Assembly (NCBI RefSeq): GCF_011046535.1
Contig: NZ_CP049257.1
Span: 4,712,001 to 4,776,000 of the forward strand
Direction of reading: 5' to 3'
Length of the DNA stretch: 64,000 nt
Source of the DNA: Nocardioides anomalus
GTDB lineage: Bacteria; Actinomycetota; Actinomycetes; Propionibacteriales; Nocardioidaceae
Below are positions 22,596-31,576 of this stretch, in pieces. Position numbers and translations under genes: made by a program. The notes below the pieces were generated by a model. It worked only from the letters and a program-made list of their open reading frames with translations. It made no database searches and was not told the origin of the DNA. Position 1 is the first letter of the stretch, and every line of letters starts with the position of its first letter.

Positions 22596-24791
22596 TTGAA
22601 CGACGAGCTGGTCGAGCACGAGATCGGCGCCGAACAGGCGTTCGTCGACCGGGTCTACCTCCAGCTGGAGGAGTCCGCCCGCAACGCGCGCCAGCTGGCC
22701 CGCGAGGGGGAGAACCGCGGGCGGCTCGAGCACGAGGGTGGCCTGGTCGAGCGGGACGCCATGGTCTTCCAGGCCGCGCGCCGGATCGCGCAGCTCGACG
22801 CCGCGCACGAGGGGCTGGTCTTCGGCCGCCTCGACCTGCAGCACTCGGTGAGCGACGAGCCGCGCTACATCGGCCGGATCGGGCTGCGCGACTCCGAGCG
22901 CGACTCGCTGCTGATCGACTGGCGCGCGCCGGCGGCCGCGGTGTTCTACCAGGCCACGGCGGCGGACCCGCAGCGCGTGGTGCGCCGGCGGGTGCTGCGC
23001 TCGACCGGCCCCCAGGTGGTCGGGATCGAGGACGAGCTGCTCGACTCCGAGGCCCTGGCCGAGCTCGAGGCCGACGGTGTCGAGCTGCCGATCATCGGCG
23101 AGGGCGCGCTCATGGCGCAGCTCTCCCGGGCCCGCGACCGGACGATGCACTCGATCGTGGCCACCATCCAGGCCGAGCAGGACCGCGCGATCCGCGCGCC
23201 GAGCCGCGGCGTGACCACGATCAGCGGCGGGCCCGGCACCGGCAAGACCGTCGTGGCGCTGCACCGCGCGGCGTACCTGCTCTACACCGACCGGCGCCGC
23301 TACGAGAGCGGCGGCGTGCTGGTGGTCGGGCCGAGCGGCGTGTTCATGCGCTACATCGAGCGCGTGCTGCCCAGCCTCGGCGAGACCGCGGTGGCGCTGC
23401 GCTCGCTGGGCGAGGTCGTCGACGGCCTGCGCGCCACCCGGCACGACGAGCCGGCCGTGGCCGCGATCAAGGGCTCGGCCCGCATGGCCACGCTGCTGCG
23501 GCGCGCGGCCCGGCTCCAGGCGCCCGGCAGCCCCGACCACTTCCGGGTCTTCTGGCGCGACGACGTGCTGACCCTGGACCGAGGACGGCTCGGGCGGGTG
23601 CGGCGCCAGCTGATGTCCCAGGGCCGGCGCAACCGCCAGCTGCCGCGCGTCTCCGGCGCGCTCCTCGACGCCCTGTGGGGCCAGGTCCGCGGCGAGCGCG
23701 GCCGCGAGCGTGGCCGGGAGGCGTTCGAGGACGACATGCTCTCCGACGACACCTTCCTCGACTTCGTGCTGGCCTGGTGGCCGCCGCTCGACGCGCCCAC
23801 CGTCCTCGGCTGGCTCCGCGAGCCCGAGGTCCTGGCCCAGGTCTGCGACGGCGTGCTGAGCCGCGAGGAGCAGCAGCTGCTGACCAAGTCGTGGGGCGGC
23901 GACACCGCGCTGTCGGTCGAGGACGTCCCGCTGATCGACGAGCTGCGCTACGCCATCGGCGACGTGCCCCAGCGCACCGAGGACGAGCGCGACCTCGACG
24001 AGACCGGCCTGCTCAGCGGGGGCCGCGACCTCCAAGAGCTGATGACGGTCGCCGACTCGCTCTCGAGCGGGCGCTCGTGGACCCCGCCGATGCACCGCAT
24101 CGAGGACGACCCGTTCGCCCACGTCCTCATCGACGAGGCCCAGGACCTCACGCCCATGCAGTGGCGGATGGTCGGGCGACGCGGGCGCACGGCCAGCTGG
24201 ACCATCGTCGGCGACCCGGCGCAGTCCTCGTGGCCCGACCCGGCCGAGGCCGAGGTCGCCCGGCGCGAGGCACTGGAGGGCAAGGAGCGGCACGAGTTCC
24301 ACCTCTCGACCAACTACCGCAACTCCGCCGAGATCTACGAGCACGCCGCGGCGTACGCCGAGCGCGTGGGCCTCGACGCCGACCTCCCGACCGCGGTGCG
24401 CTCGACCGGCGTGCCCCCGCGCGTGCTCACCGGCGTGCCCGACCTCGAGGCCGCGGTCCGCGAGGCCGTCCTCGACGTGGCCGGCCGGGTCCCCGGCACC
24501 GTCGGCATCGTCGTGCCCGTGGCCCGCCGCTCCGAGGCCAACGCGTGGCTGGCCTCGTGGCCGGAGCTGGCCGACGACGCGCCCGCGGCCCGGGCCGCCA
24601 TCGACTCGTCGGTGACCCCGTCGGGTGAGGACCGGGTCGTGGTCCTCACCGGCCTGGACACCAAGGGCCTGGAGTTCGACGGCATCGTCGTGGTCCGACC
24701 GGAGGAGATCGAGGCCGAGTCGGCGACCGGGCGCGCGACGCTCTACGTCGTGCTCACCCGGGCCACGCAGCTGCTGACCACCCTGTCCTGA
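22596..24791 (+). CDS. HelD/HelR-type UvrD-like ATPase
   Basis: A superfamily 1 helicase-like ATPase of 731 residues. Walker A is SGGPGTGKT (210-218), Walker B LIDEAQDLTPMQW (near 512), with GDPAQSSW, STNYRNS and LTGLDTKGLEFDG as later SF1 motifs. The N-terminal coiled coil (FVDRVYLQLEESARNARQLA) and the DWRAP motif are HelD hallmarks; such proteins enter RNA polymerase channels and recycle stalled enzyme, and HelR members protect it from rifamycins. I chose the TTG at 22596 with GAGGGGA upstream over an earlier in-frame ATG at 22542. The gene is single. Confidence 0.9.
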   Translation: MNDELVEHEIGAEQAFVDRVYLQLEESARNARQLAREGENRGRLEHEGGLVERDAMVFQAARRIAQLDAAHEGLVFGRLDLQHSVSDEPRYIGRIGLRDSERDSLLIDWRAPAAAVFYQATAADPQRVVRRRVLRSTGPQVVGIEDELLDSEALAELEADGVELPIIGEGALMAQLSRARDRTMHSIVATIQAEQDRAIRAPSRGVTTISGGPGTGKTVVALHRAAYLLYTDRRRYESGGVLVVGPSGVFMRYIERVLPSLGETAVALRSLGEVVDGLRATRHDEPAVAAIKGSARMATLLRRAARLQAPGSPDHFRVFWRDDVLTLDRGRLGRVRRQLMSQGRRNRQLPRVSGALLDALWGQVRGERGRERGREAFEDDMLSDDTFLDFVLAWWPPLDAPTVLGWLREPEVLAQVCDGVLSREEQQLLTKSWGGDTALSVEDVPLIDELRYAIGDVPQRTEDERDLDETGLLSGGRDLQELMTVADSLSSGRSWTPPMHRIEDDPFAHVLIDEAQDLTPMQWRMVGRRGRTASWTIVGDPAQSSWPDPAEAEVARREALEGKERHEFHLSTNYRNSAEIYEHAAAYAERVGLDADLPTAVRSTGVPPRVLTGVPDLEAAVREAVLDVAGRVPGTVGIVVPVARRSEANAWLASWPELADDAPAARAAIDSSVTPSGEDRVVVLTGLDTKGLEFDGIVVVRPEEIEAESATGRATLYVVLTRATQLLTTLS

Positions 24792-24859
24792 CCGGGTCCC
24801 GACCGGCTCAACCACGCCGTTTTCGAGAAGCCGCGTCTGCTGTGGGAGGCTCCCTCGCT

Positions 24860-25981
24860 GTGCGCCGGTACGCAGCCCTCCTGCTCGCCGTGCTCACCCT
24901 CGGGGCCGGACTGGTGGTCGTCGCAGGGCTGGGCTCGGTCGCCAGCTCCTCGCCCGCGGCCGACCCCGCGCTGAGCGCGCGGCAGTGCGCGCTCGCGGGT
25001 CGGGTCCACTACCCGGGCCAGGGCTGCTCGCGCCACCACTGCGTCCGCGGTGCCTTCATGACCAAGGAGGGCCACGACGCCGAGCTGTGCGAGCGCGCGG
25101 GCCGCAAGGGCTGGGCCTACGGCCAGCCCATCAACTCCCAGCGCTGCCGGCAGCTCGGTCGGGTGTGGACCGGGCCGATCAACATCTGCGCGTCCAACCC
25201 CGACCGCCGGCACAAGGTGATCCGGCACGCGCCGCAGTGCCTGGACCCGCGCGCGACGTACGTCAGCCAGCGCGAGGTCGAGGGCTGGTACGACGAGTGC
25301 CTCAGCCCGCGGCGGCTGCGGCAGCTCTCGCGGGTGGCCAAGAGCGACGGGATCTCGCTGCCCCAGGCGGCCAAGGACCGGTCGGCGCACAACTGCGACT
25401 ACCGCGGCGGCTGGGTCTTCGTCGACGGCGTGTGCGAGCGGCGCGTCGGGCCGCCGCCGGCCAGCGCGCTCGGCGGCACGTTCATGACCGGCGACTCCGT
25501 CAGCTGGCGCGCCTGGGACGACCTGCGCCGCCGCACCGACGGCTGGACCCTCGACCTGCGCCCGGGCCGCCGCCTGGACGAGCTGGCCGGCCGGCTGGAC
25601 TGGTACCGGGCCGACCACGGCGACCCGGACCGGGTCATCATCGAGCTCGGCACCAACCGCCGCGTGGGCTACACCGAGGACCGGTTCCGCGCCACCATGG
25701 CCACCATCCCGGCCGACACCCCGGTCCTGATGTTCCTGCCCTTCCGCGAGCCCACCCGCGACAACGCCAACCTGGTGGCCGCGACCCAGCGCTACGCCAC
25801 CTGGATCAAGCGGCTCGCCGCCGACCGGCCGCGGACCTGCCTGGCCGACTGGCCGTCGTACGCCTCGCAGCACCTGTCCAACCTCGTCGACGGCGAGCAC
25901 CCGGACCGGCAGCACGAGGACTGGTACGCCCGCTACGTCGTCCGGGCCTGGGACAACTGCGCGAGACAGCTCGGCCTCTGA
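24860..25981 (+). CDS. Secreted SGNH-hydrolase-like protein with Cys-rich N-terminal module
   Basis: Signal peptide (VRRYAALLLAVLTLGAGLVV), then about 165 residues with ten or so cysteines (QCALAGRVHYPGQGCSRHHC and others), then a C-terminal domain with SGNH blocks: GDSVSWRAWDD (block I, near 212), IELGTN (block III) and DGEHPD (block V-like Asp/His near 344-347). SGNH enzymes are esterases or acyltransferases of lipids and glycans. The Cys-rich module is unknown to me and probably disulfide-bonded. GTG at 24860 has GGGAGG upstream, so I prefer it to the GTG at 24842. Confidence 0.65.
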   Translation: MRRYAALLLAVLTLGAGLVVVAGLGSVASSSPAADPALSARQCALAGRVHYPGQGCSRHHCVRGAFMTKEGHDAELCERAGRKGWAYGQPINSQRCRQLGRVWTGPINICASNPDRRHKVIRHAPQCLDPRATYVSQREVEGWYDECLSPRRLRQLSRVAKSDGISLPQAAKDRSAHNCDYRGGWVFVDGVCERRVGPPPASALGGTFMTGDSVSWRAWDDLRRRTDGWTLDLRPGRRLDELAGRLDWYRADHGDPDRVIIELGTNRRVGYTEDRFRATMATIPADTPVLMFLPFREPTRDNANLVAATQRYATWIKRLAADRPRTCLADWPSYASQHLSNLVDGEHPDRQHEDWYARYVVRAWDNCARQLGL

Positions 25982-25995
25982 CGCCGGGCGGCACC

Positions 25996-26001
25996 TAGGC
26001 T
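25996..26001 (+). promoter_or_regulatory. -10 box of leaderless promoter for the anthranilate-synthase-like gene
   Basis: TAGGCT lies 6 nt before the ATG at 26008. Confidence 0.5.
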
Positions 26002-26007
26002 TCGCGC

Positions 26008-27915
26008 ATGGACGCCAAGCCCGATGCCCGGACCGCGATCGCCGCGCTCCAGGGGCACGAGGCCTGGGCGATCATCCGGCGCTCCACCCGCGCGGGCGAC
26101 CGCGACACCGTCGGCCTGGTGGGCGGCACGCGCACGGTGGTGGAGTCCCTGCTCGACGTACCCCTCGAGACCGGCGTGCCCGAGGCCGGGCACATCGCCG
26201 ACCGGCTGCTGGCCGTGCCGTTCCGGCAGGTGGCCGAGCGCGGCTTCGAGGCCCACGACGACGGCACGCCGCTGGTCGTGGTGGACGTGCAGTCGGAGCT
26301 GGAGTACTCCGTCGAGGAGGTCGTCGCCGCCATCGACGACACCGGCGTGGAGTTCAGCGACCGCGGCGGCTTCGACACCGACGACGAGGAGTACGCCAAG
26401 CTCGTCGACGCCATCATCAAGGACGAGATCGGGCAGGGCGAGGGCGCCAACCTGGTCATCGGGCGGCACTACCGCGCGACCCTGAGCGACTGGGGGGCCG
26501 ACACCGCGCTCACCGTGCTCAAGCGGCTGCTCGAGCGCGAGCGCGGGGCGTACTGGACCTTCCTGTTCTTCACCGGTGACCGCTACCTGGTCGGCGCCAG
26601 CCCCGAGCGGCACGTGTCCATCCACGGCGGCGACGTGCGGATGAACCCGATCAGCGGCACCTTCCGGCTCCCCGCCGAGACCGAGGGCCTGCAGCCCCGG
26701 CTGCTGGACTTCCTGCGCGACGAGAAGGAGATCTACGAGCTCTTCATGGTCGTCGACGAGGAGCTCAAGATGATGTGCGACATCTGCCACGAGGGTGGTC
26801 AGGTGCTCGGGCCGTTCCTCAAGCCGATGAGCCGCCTCATCCACACCGAGTACCTCCTCGCCGGCCGCACCGACCGCGACCCCCGCGAGGTGCTGCGCGA
26901 CACCATGTACGCCGCCACCGTGACCGGCTCACCGGTCGAGAACGCCTGCCGCCTCATCAAGCAGTACGAGACCGAGGGCCGCGGCTACTACGGCGCCGCG
27001 CTCGCCGTGCTCGGTCGCGATCCCGAGGGCGGCCCCGTCGTCGACAGCCCGATCGTGATCCGCACCGCCGACGTCGACCTCGAGGGCCGGCTCACCGTGA
27101 CCGCCGGCGCCACGCTGGTGCGCGACTCCGACCCGGCGTACGAGGTGGCCGAGACCCACGCCAAGGCCGGCGGCATCCTCAGCGCCTTCGGGCTGGTCCC
27201 GGCCGCGCCCGCCTCGACCGCGAACGTCGCCGAGCTGGTCAGCGACGAGGACGTGCTCCTCACCCTCAACCAGCGCAACCGCCGGCTCTCGTCGTTCTGG
27301 CTGACCGACCAGGCCGGCTCGCCGCCCGACCCGCGGCTGCGCGGGCAGAGCGTGGTCGTGCTCGACGGCGAGGACGACTTCGTCAACATGCTGCGCCACG
27401 TGCTCGGCGTGCTCGGCCTGACCACGACCGTCGTGCGCTACGACGAGTACGCCGAGGGCGTGCTCGACGGCTACGACCTGGTCATCGTCGGTCCCGGCCC
27501 GGGCGACCCCCGCGACGACGCCGACCCCAAGATGCAGACCCTGCGCGCCGCGACCGCCCGCCTGCTCGAGCAGCAGCGCCCGTTCCTCGCCGTGTGCCTG
27601 GGTCACCAGGCGCTGTGCCACGAGCTCGGACTGCCGCTGGCCTACAAGGACATCGTCTTCCAGGGCACGCAGTCACCGGTCGAGATCGACGGCCGCACCG
27701 AGCGCGTCGGCTTCTACAACACCTTCGTCGGCCGGGTCGCCCCTCAGACCGAGCTCCCCGCCGGCGTACGGGTGGAGGCCGATCCGGACACCGGCGACAT
27801 CCACGCGCTCTACGGCCCGCACTACCGCGGCATCCAGTTCCACGCCGAGTCGATCCTCACCGAGCACGGCTACGACCTGGTCCACCGCCTGGTGTCGGAG
27901 CTGTTGCTCCCCTGA
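26008..27915 (+). CDS. Fused chorismate-aminating enzyme (anthranilate/ADIC synthase, PhzE-like)
   Basis: 635 residues: a chorismate-binding domain (about 90-400, with GDRYLVGASPERHVS, MNPISGTFRLP and DTMYAATVTGSPVENACR) fused to a class I glutamine amidotransferase (about 430-635, with GPGPGDPRDD, the nucleophile Cys530 in AVCLGHQALC and FHAESILTE). The joined order and the sequence around LLTLNQRNRRLSSFW resemble PhzE, which makes 2-amino-2-desoxyisochorismate, as well as fused anthranilate synthases; the product cannot be decided from motifs. No phenazine or tryptophan genes are adjacent. Single leaderless gene ending at a shared terminator. Confidence 0.83.
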   Translation: MDAKPDARTAIAALQGHEAWAIIRRSTRAGDRDTVGLVGGTRTVVESLLDVPLETGVPEAGHIADRLLAVPFRQVAERGFEAHDDGTPLVVVDVQSELEYSVEEVVAAIDDTGVEFSDRGGFDTDDEEYAKLVDAIIKDEIGQGEGANLVIGRHYRATLSDWGADTALTVLKRLLERERGAYWTFLFFTGDRYLVGASPERHVSIHGGDVRMNPISGTFRLPAETEGLQPRLLDFLRDEKEIYELFMVVDEELKMMCDICHEGGQVLGPFLKPMSRLIHTEYLLAGRTDRDPREVLRDTMYAATVTGSPVENACRLIKQYETEGRGYYGAALAVLGRDPEGGPVVDSPIVIRTADVDLEGRLTVTAGATLVRDSDPAYEVAETHAKAGGILSAFGLVPAAPASTANVAELVSDEDVLLTLNQRNRRLSSFWLTDQAGSPPDPRLRGQSVVVLDGEDDFVNMLRHVLGVLGLTTTVVRYDEYAEGVLDGYDLVIVGPGPGDPRDDADPKMQTLRAATARLLEQQRPFLAVCLGHQALCHELGLPLAYKDIVFQGTQSPVEIDGRTERVGFYNTFVGRVAPQTELPAGVRVEADPDTGDIHALYGPHYRGIQFHAESILTEHGYDLVHRLVSELLLP

Positions 27916-27917
27916 GG

Positions 27918-27941
27918 GCGGGCTAGCGAGCGCTGGCCCGC
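27918..27941. terminator. Bidirectional terminator hairpin
   Basis: GCGGGCTAGCG (27918-27928) pairs with CGCTGGCCCGC (27931-27941) around a 2-base AG loop, with one T-G pair. It lies between two convergent genes and includes the last codons of the minus-strand gene. Confidence 0.6.
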
Positions 27942-29437
27942 TTGAGCGTCACCTTCTTCGACTTCGTGGTGGCGGTCCCGTCGCTCGGAGTGCACGTCAC
28001 GGTGACCTTCACGGTGACGGCGCCCGTCGCCTTGAGCTTCCGCTTCGCCTTCCCGGACGCCTTGACCACGAGCTGGAACACCCCTGCTCGCGTCGCCGTC
28101 TTCGAGAGGGTCTTGACGCCCTTGCCCGACACCCGGATCTGGCACGGGCTGGTCACCGTCACCTTGAGCTTGGCGGTCCCGGTGGCCTGGTTCCGCCTCG
28201 CCTTGCCGAGCGTGACACCGACCGGCTTGACCGTGAACGACGGGCTGGTGGCGGTCGCGCTCCCCGCGGGGTTCGACGCGGTCCGGGCGCAGGTGTAGCT
28301 GCCGGGCTGGGTCGCGGTCAGGGTCGCGGCCGTCGCTCCCGGGACCGGCTGGCCGTTGCGCGTCCACGACGTCGTGGTGGTGCTGGGGGACCGGAAGTAG
28401 AAGGACTCGACGAGATCACCTGCCCAGCTGCTCGTGCAGGTGAGTCGGGTGCCGACGGTCGACCCGCCGGTGACCGCAGCCGCGCCGGCTGCGACGGGCT
28501 TGTCGAGCAGGGCGGGGTAGCTCGGATAGACGAGGTCGGCCGAGCTCATCAGGTCGCTGCCGCCGCCACCGCTCAGGGCTGCGGAGCTGATCCCGTTGTT
28601 GTAGCCCGGCCACCACACCCGGCCGGCGGCCGGGTCCAGGGCCAACCCGTAGTACGCGTCGGCGCTCGCGCCGGTCATGTCCAGATCGGCCCCCGAGCCA
28701 CCCGCGGTGCTGGCCGAGGAGATCGAGGAGGTGTCCGCGTTGGTCCACCAGATGCGTCCGGCCGACCGGTCGACGGCCACGCCGCACGGAGCGGCCACGG
28801 TGGCCCCGGTGGTGGCGAGGTCTCCGCTGCCGCCGCCGTCGCCACTGAGGTTGGCGTAGGAGATCGTGTCGCCGTCGAAGTTGCCCCAGTAGAGACGGCC
28901 GGCAGCCCGGTCGACCGCCACGCCGCACGGTCCGTTCATGGTCGCGGTGCCGGTGTTGAAGGTCCCGCCTCCGGATCCGTCGGTGCGCGCGTAGCCGATG
29001 GTGCTGCTGCCGTAGTTGGCCCAGTAGACGACGCCGGCGACCGGGTCGAGGGCGAAGCCGTAGATGTCGCCGAAGGGTGCCGCGCCGGTCGGCAGGTCCG
29101 CGCCCGCGCCGGTGCCGTCGAGGTTCGCGGACCCGATGGTGTTGCTGTCGTAGTTGGCCCACCAGACCTTGTTCCTCGCCGGGTCCAGCGCCACCCCCCA
29201 CGGTCCGCTCACGGTCGCTCCGGTCGTGTTGAGCGTCCCGCTCGCGCCGCCGTTCAGGGCGGCCCACGAGATCGTGTCGGAGAGGTAGTTGGAATAGACG
29301 ATCGCCTCCCCGCCGAACGACGCGGGCGCCTGGGCGACCGAGGGTGTCTGCGGTGACGAGGGCTCAGGCGTGTCCGCGTACGCCGGAGCGGCGAGGAGGC
29401 CCAGCACGACGGAACCGGCGACCAGCGTGCGTCTCAT
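27923..29437 (-). CDS. Secreted YWTD-type beta-propeller with Ig-like domain
   Basis: Signal peptide (RRTLVAGSVVLGLLAAPAYA), then six repeats of about 43 residues from about 45 to 305, each with the pattern GVALDPAxxxVWWANYxSxTI, typical of LDL-receptor YWTD propeller blades. Then an Ig-like domain (320-400, TSWTRNGQPVPGATAATLT, two cysteines) and a C-terminal Lys-rich beta domain (KLKVTVTSPCQIRVSGKGVK). No LPXTG motif or terminal membrane anchor. Probably a secreted binding or adhesion protein; ligand unknown. ATG at 29437 follows TACCTT by 7 nt. Confidence 0.75.
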   Translation of the reverse strand: MRRTLVAGSVVLGLLAAPAYADTPEPSSPQTPSVAQAPASFGGEAIVYSNYLSDTISWAALNGGASGTLNTTGATVSGPWGVALDPARNKVWWANYDSNTIGSANLDGTGAGADLPTGAAPFGDIYGFALDPVAGVVYWANYGSSTIGYARTDGSGGGTFNTGTATMNGPCGVAVDRAAGRLYWGNFDGDTISYANLSGDGGGSGDLATTGATVAAPCGVAVDRSAGRIWWTNADTSSISSASTAGGSGADLDMTGASADAYYGLALDPAAGRVWWPGYNNGISSAALSGGGGSDLMSSADLVYPSYPALLDKPVAAGAAAVTGGSTVGTRLTCTSSWAGDLVESFYFRSPSTTTTSWTRNGQPVPGATAATLTATQPGSYTCARTASNPAGSATATSPSFTVKPVGVTLGKARRNQATGTAKLKVTVTSPCQIRVSGKGVKTLSKTATRAGVFQLVVKASGKAKRKLKATGAVTVKVTVTCTPSDGTATTKSKKVTLKRASAR

Positions 29438-29444
29438 GCTGGGC

Positions 29445-29450
29445 AAGGTA
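29445..29450 (-). promoter_or_regulatory. -10 box of leaderless promoter for the propeller gene
   Basis: TACCTT on the minus strand, 7 nt before the ATG at 29437. Confidence 0.5.
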
Positions 29451-29490
29451 GCGGGACGGCGGCCGTCCCGGTGCGGAAACCGGGCAGCCG

Positions 29491-29820
29491 TCAGCTGGGT
29501 CGCTCGACCGCGAGCTCGCCGAGCTCGCTCCACCCCGTGCCCTCGAGCACCGTGTTGACGATCCGCGGGGTCTCCTGCAGGTACGGCGGGAGGTCGGCCT
29601 GGGCCTGCTTGAAGTGGGCGGACTGCACGTGCGCGGCGGCGGCGTCGTCCTCGAAGGCCTCGAGCAGGACGTACTCGTTCGGGTCGTCGAGGTCGCGCGA
29701 CCAGTCGAACCACAGGTTGCCGGGCTCGGCGCGGGTGGCCTCGGTGAAGGAGCGGGTGATCTCGGGCCAGGCGTCGGCGTGCTCGGGCTGGACGAGGAAC
29801 TTCGCAGCGATGAAGATCAT
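29491..29820 (-). CDS. Antibiotic-biosynthesis-monooxygenase (ABM) domain protein
   Basis: A 109-residue ferredoxin-like ABM fold: FIAAKFLVQPEHADAWPEI at the N-terminus, then FDWSRDLDDPNEYVLLEAFEDDAAAAHV and AHFKQA. This is the YgiN-type of cofactor-free quinol monooxygenase or small-molecule-binding dimer; the substrate is unknown. Cytoplasmic. CAGGCT 7 nt upstream of the ATG is a possible leaderless promoter. Confidence 0.8.
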   Translation of the reverse strand: MIFIAAKFLVQPEHADAWPEITRSFTEATRAEPGNLWFDWSRDLDDPNEYVLLEAFEDDAAAAHVQSAHFKQAQADLPPYLQETPRIVNTVLEGTGWSELGELAVERPS

Positions 29821-29864
29821 GACCGTCAGCCTGCCAGCCCGTCGGGCCCGGAGGGCGGGTCGGC

Positions 29865-29870
29865 TACCTT
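29865..29870 (+). promoter_or_regulatory. -10 box of leaderless nagA promoter
   Basis: TACCTT lies 7 nt before the GTG at 29878. No -35 match is visible at the expected distance. Confidence 0.5.
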
Positions 29871-29877
29871 GCTCCGC

Positions 29878-31008
29878 GTGGAGCTGCCTCTGGGTGCCTG
29901 GGTGCTCGCGGCGGGGGCGGTGGCCACGCCGGCGGGGATCGTGCCGGACGCGTGGGTCGTGGTCGACCGCGACCGCGTGCTCGACGTCGGCGACGGGCCG
30001 CCGCCGGAGCGCCCGGCGTGGACGACCGGCGGCCTGGTCGCCCCCGGGTTCGTGGACGCGCACGTGCACGGCGGCGGCGGTGCGTCCTTCGACGGCGGTG
30101 CGCGCGAGGCGGTCGAGCGGGTCGTGGCGACCCACCTCCGGCACGGCACCACCACCATGGTCGCCTCGCTGGTGACCGCGTCCCTGGACTCGCTCGAGGC
30201 GTCCTGCGCCGCGCTGGCCGACGCGGTCGAGGCCGGGCTGGTCGCGGGCATCCACCTCGAGGGCCCGTGGCTCTCGCCCCAGCGCGCCGGCGCGCACGAC
30301 CCCTCCCTGCTGGTGCCGCCCACGCTGGAGGCCGTGGACCGGCTGGTCGCCGCCGCGCGCGGCCACCTGCGCATGGTCACCCTCGCGCCCGAGCTGCCTG
30401 GCGCGCTCGTCGCCCTCCCCGAGCTCGTCGAGGCCGGCGTCGTCGTCGCGGTCGGCCACACCGAGGCGACCTACGACCAGACCCGCGAGGCCCTGGCCGC
30501 CGGCGCGACGGTCGGCACCCACCTGTTCAACGCGATGCCGCCGCTGCACCACCGCGACCCCGGGCCGGTCGGCGCCCTGCTGGAGTCCTCGGCGTACGTC
30601 GAGCTGGTCGCCGACGGCGTGCACGTGCACCCCTCCGTGCTGTCGCTGGCCTGGCGCGAGGGGCGCACCGCGCTGGTCACCGACGCGATGGCCGCGGCCG
30701 GGGCACCGGACGGCGCCTACGAGCTCGGCGGACTGGCGGTGTCGGTCGAGGACGGCGTCGCCCGCCTGGCCGGCACCGGGGCGATCGCCGGCTCGACCGG
30801 GACGCTCGACGCCGCGCTCCGGCTCGCGGTCGCCGCGGCCGGCGTACCCCTGCCTGAGGCGCTCGCCGCGGTCAGCTCCACACCGGCCGCCATGCTGGGA
30901 CTGGCCGACGTGGGCGTCGTCGCGCCCGGCGCGTGGGCGGACCTCGTCGTGCTGTCCGACGACCTCGAGGTCGAGCGGGTGCTGCGCCACGGCACCTGGC
31001 TAGCCTGA
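29878..31008 (+). CDS. nagA: N-acetylglucosamine-6-phosphate deacetylase
   Basis: Removes acetate from GlcNAc-6-P in amino-sugar recycling. The amidohydrolase barrel of 376 residues shows GLVAPGFVDAHVHGGGG (metal site), HLEGPWLSPQRAGAHD, AVGHTEATYDQ, THLFNAMPPLHHR and the catalytic Asp in LVTDAMAAAG. It stands without nagB or a PTS gene. The stop TGA overlaps the promoter of pabA, so the two units are packed but separate. Confidence 0.92.
   Translation: MELPLGAWVLAAGAVATPAGIVPDAWVVVDRDRVLDVGDGPPPERPAWTTGGLVAPGFVDAHVHGGGGASFDGGAREAVERVVATHLRHGTTTMVASLVTASLDSLEASCAALADAVEAGLVAGIHLEGPWLSPQRAGAHDPSLLVPPTLEAVDRLVAAARGHLRMVTLAPELPGALVALPELVEAGVVVAVGHTEATYDQTREALAAGATVGTHLFNAMPPLHHRDPGPVGALLESSAYVELVADGVHVHPSVLSLAWREGRTALVTDAMAAAGAPDGAYELGGLAVSVEDGVARLAGTGAIAGSTGTLDAALRLAVAAAGVPLPEALAAVSSTPAAMLGLADVGVVAPGAWADLVVLSDDLEVERVLRHGTWLA
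31001..31006 (+). promoter_or_regulatory. -10 box of leaderless pabA promoter
   Basis: TAGCCT lies 6 nt before the GTG at 31013, inside the last codons and stop of nagA. Confidence 0.5.
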
Positions 31009-31012
31009 CCGC

Positions 31013-31576
31013 GTGACTCCGGACGTCGTGGTGGTCGACCACCACGACTCCTACACCTGGAACCTGGTCCACCTCGTCGGCGCCGTCACCGGCGTGCTGC
31101 CGACCGTCGTCCAGCACGACGCGGTGACGCCCGAGGAGGTCCTCCGGCACTCCCACGTCGTGCTCTCGCCCGGCCCGGGCACGCCGGTCTCGCGCACCGA
31201 CTTCGCCGTGGGCCGTGACGTGCTCCTCGACGGCTCGCGGCCGGTGCTCGGGGTGTGCCTCGGACTGCAGGGCCTCGTCACGACGTACGGCGGGACGGTC
31301 GTGCGCGTCGAGCCCGCCCACGGTGTCGTGGAGCGGATCCGGCACGACGGCGTGGGGGTCTTCGCCGGACTGCCGCAGCTGTTCGCGGCGGTGCGCTACC
31401 ACTCGCTGGCCGCGCTCGTGGTCCCGCCCGAGCTGGAGCTGACGGCCTCGGACGCCTCCGGCGACGTGGTGATGGGCGTGCGGCACCGGACGCTCCCGCA
31501 GGAGGGCGTGCAGTTCCACCCCGAGTCGATCCTGTCCGAGCACGGCGTCGACCTCGTGCGGAACTTCCTCTCGTGA
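31013..31576 (+). CDS. pabA: Aminodeoxychorismate synthase glutamine amidotransferase component
   Basis: Supplies ammonia from glutamine to PabB. Class I glutamine amidotransferase of 187 residues with VVDHHDSYTWNLVHLVG at the start, SPGPGTP, nucleophile Cys82 in GVCLGLQG, and His169/Glu171 in QFHPESILSEHG. A TrpG role is possible by sequence alone, but the direct coupling to pabB (GTGA overlap) makes PabA the better call. Confidence 0.9.
   Translation: MTPDVVVVDHHDSYTWNLVHLVGAVTGVLPTVVQHDAVTPEEVLRHSHVVLSPGPGTPVSRTDFAVGRDVLLDGSRPVLGVCLGLQGLVTTYGGTVVRVEPAHGVVERIRHDGVGVFAGLPQLFAAVRYHSLAALVVPPELELTASDASGDVVMGVRHRTLPQEGVQFHPESILSEHGVDLVRNFLS

Noticed and set aside
22479..24815. A 778-codon minus-strand frame opposite the HelD-like gene
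   Set aside because: Composition is Gly/Arg/Ala/His-rich without domains, and the plus strand carries all SF1 helicase motifs.
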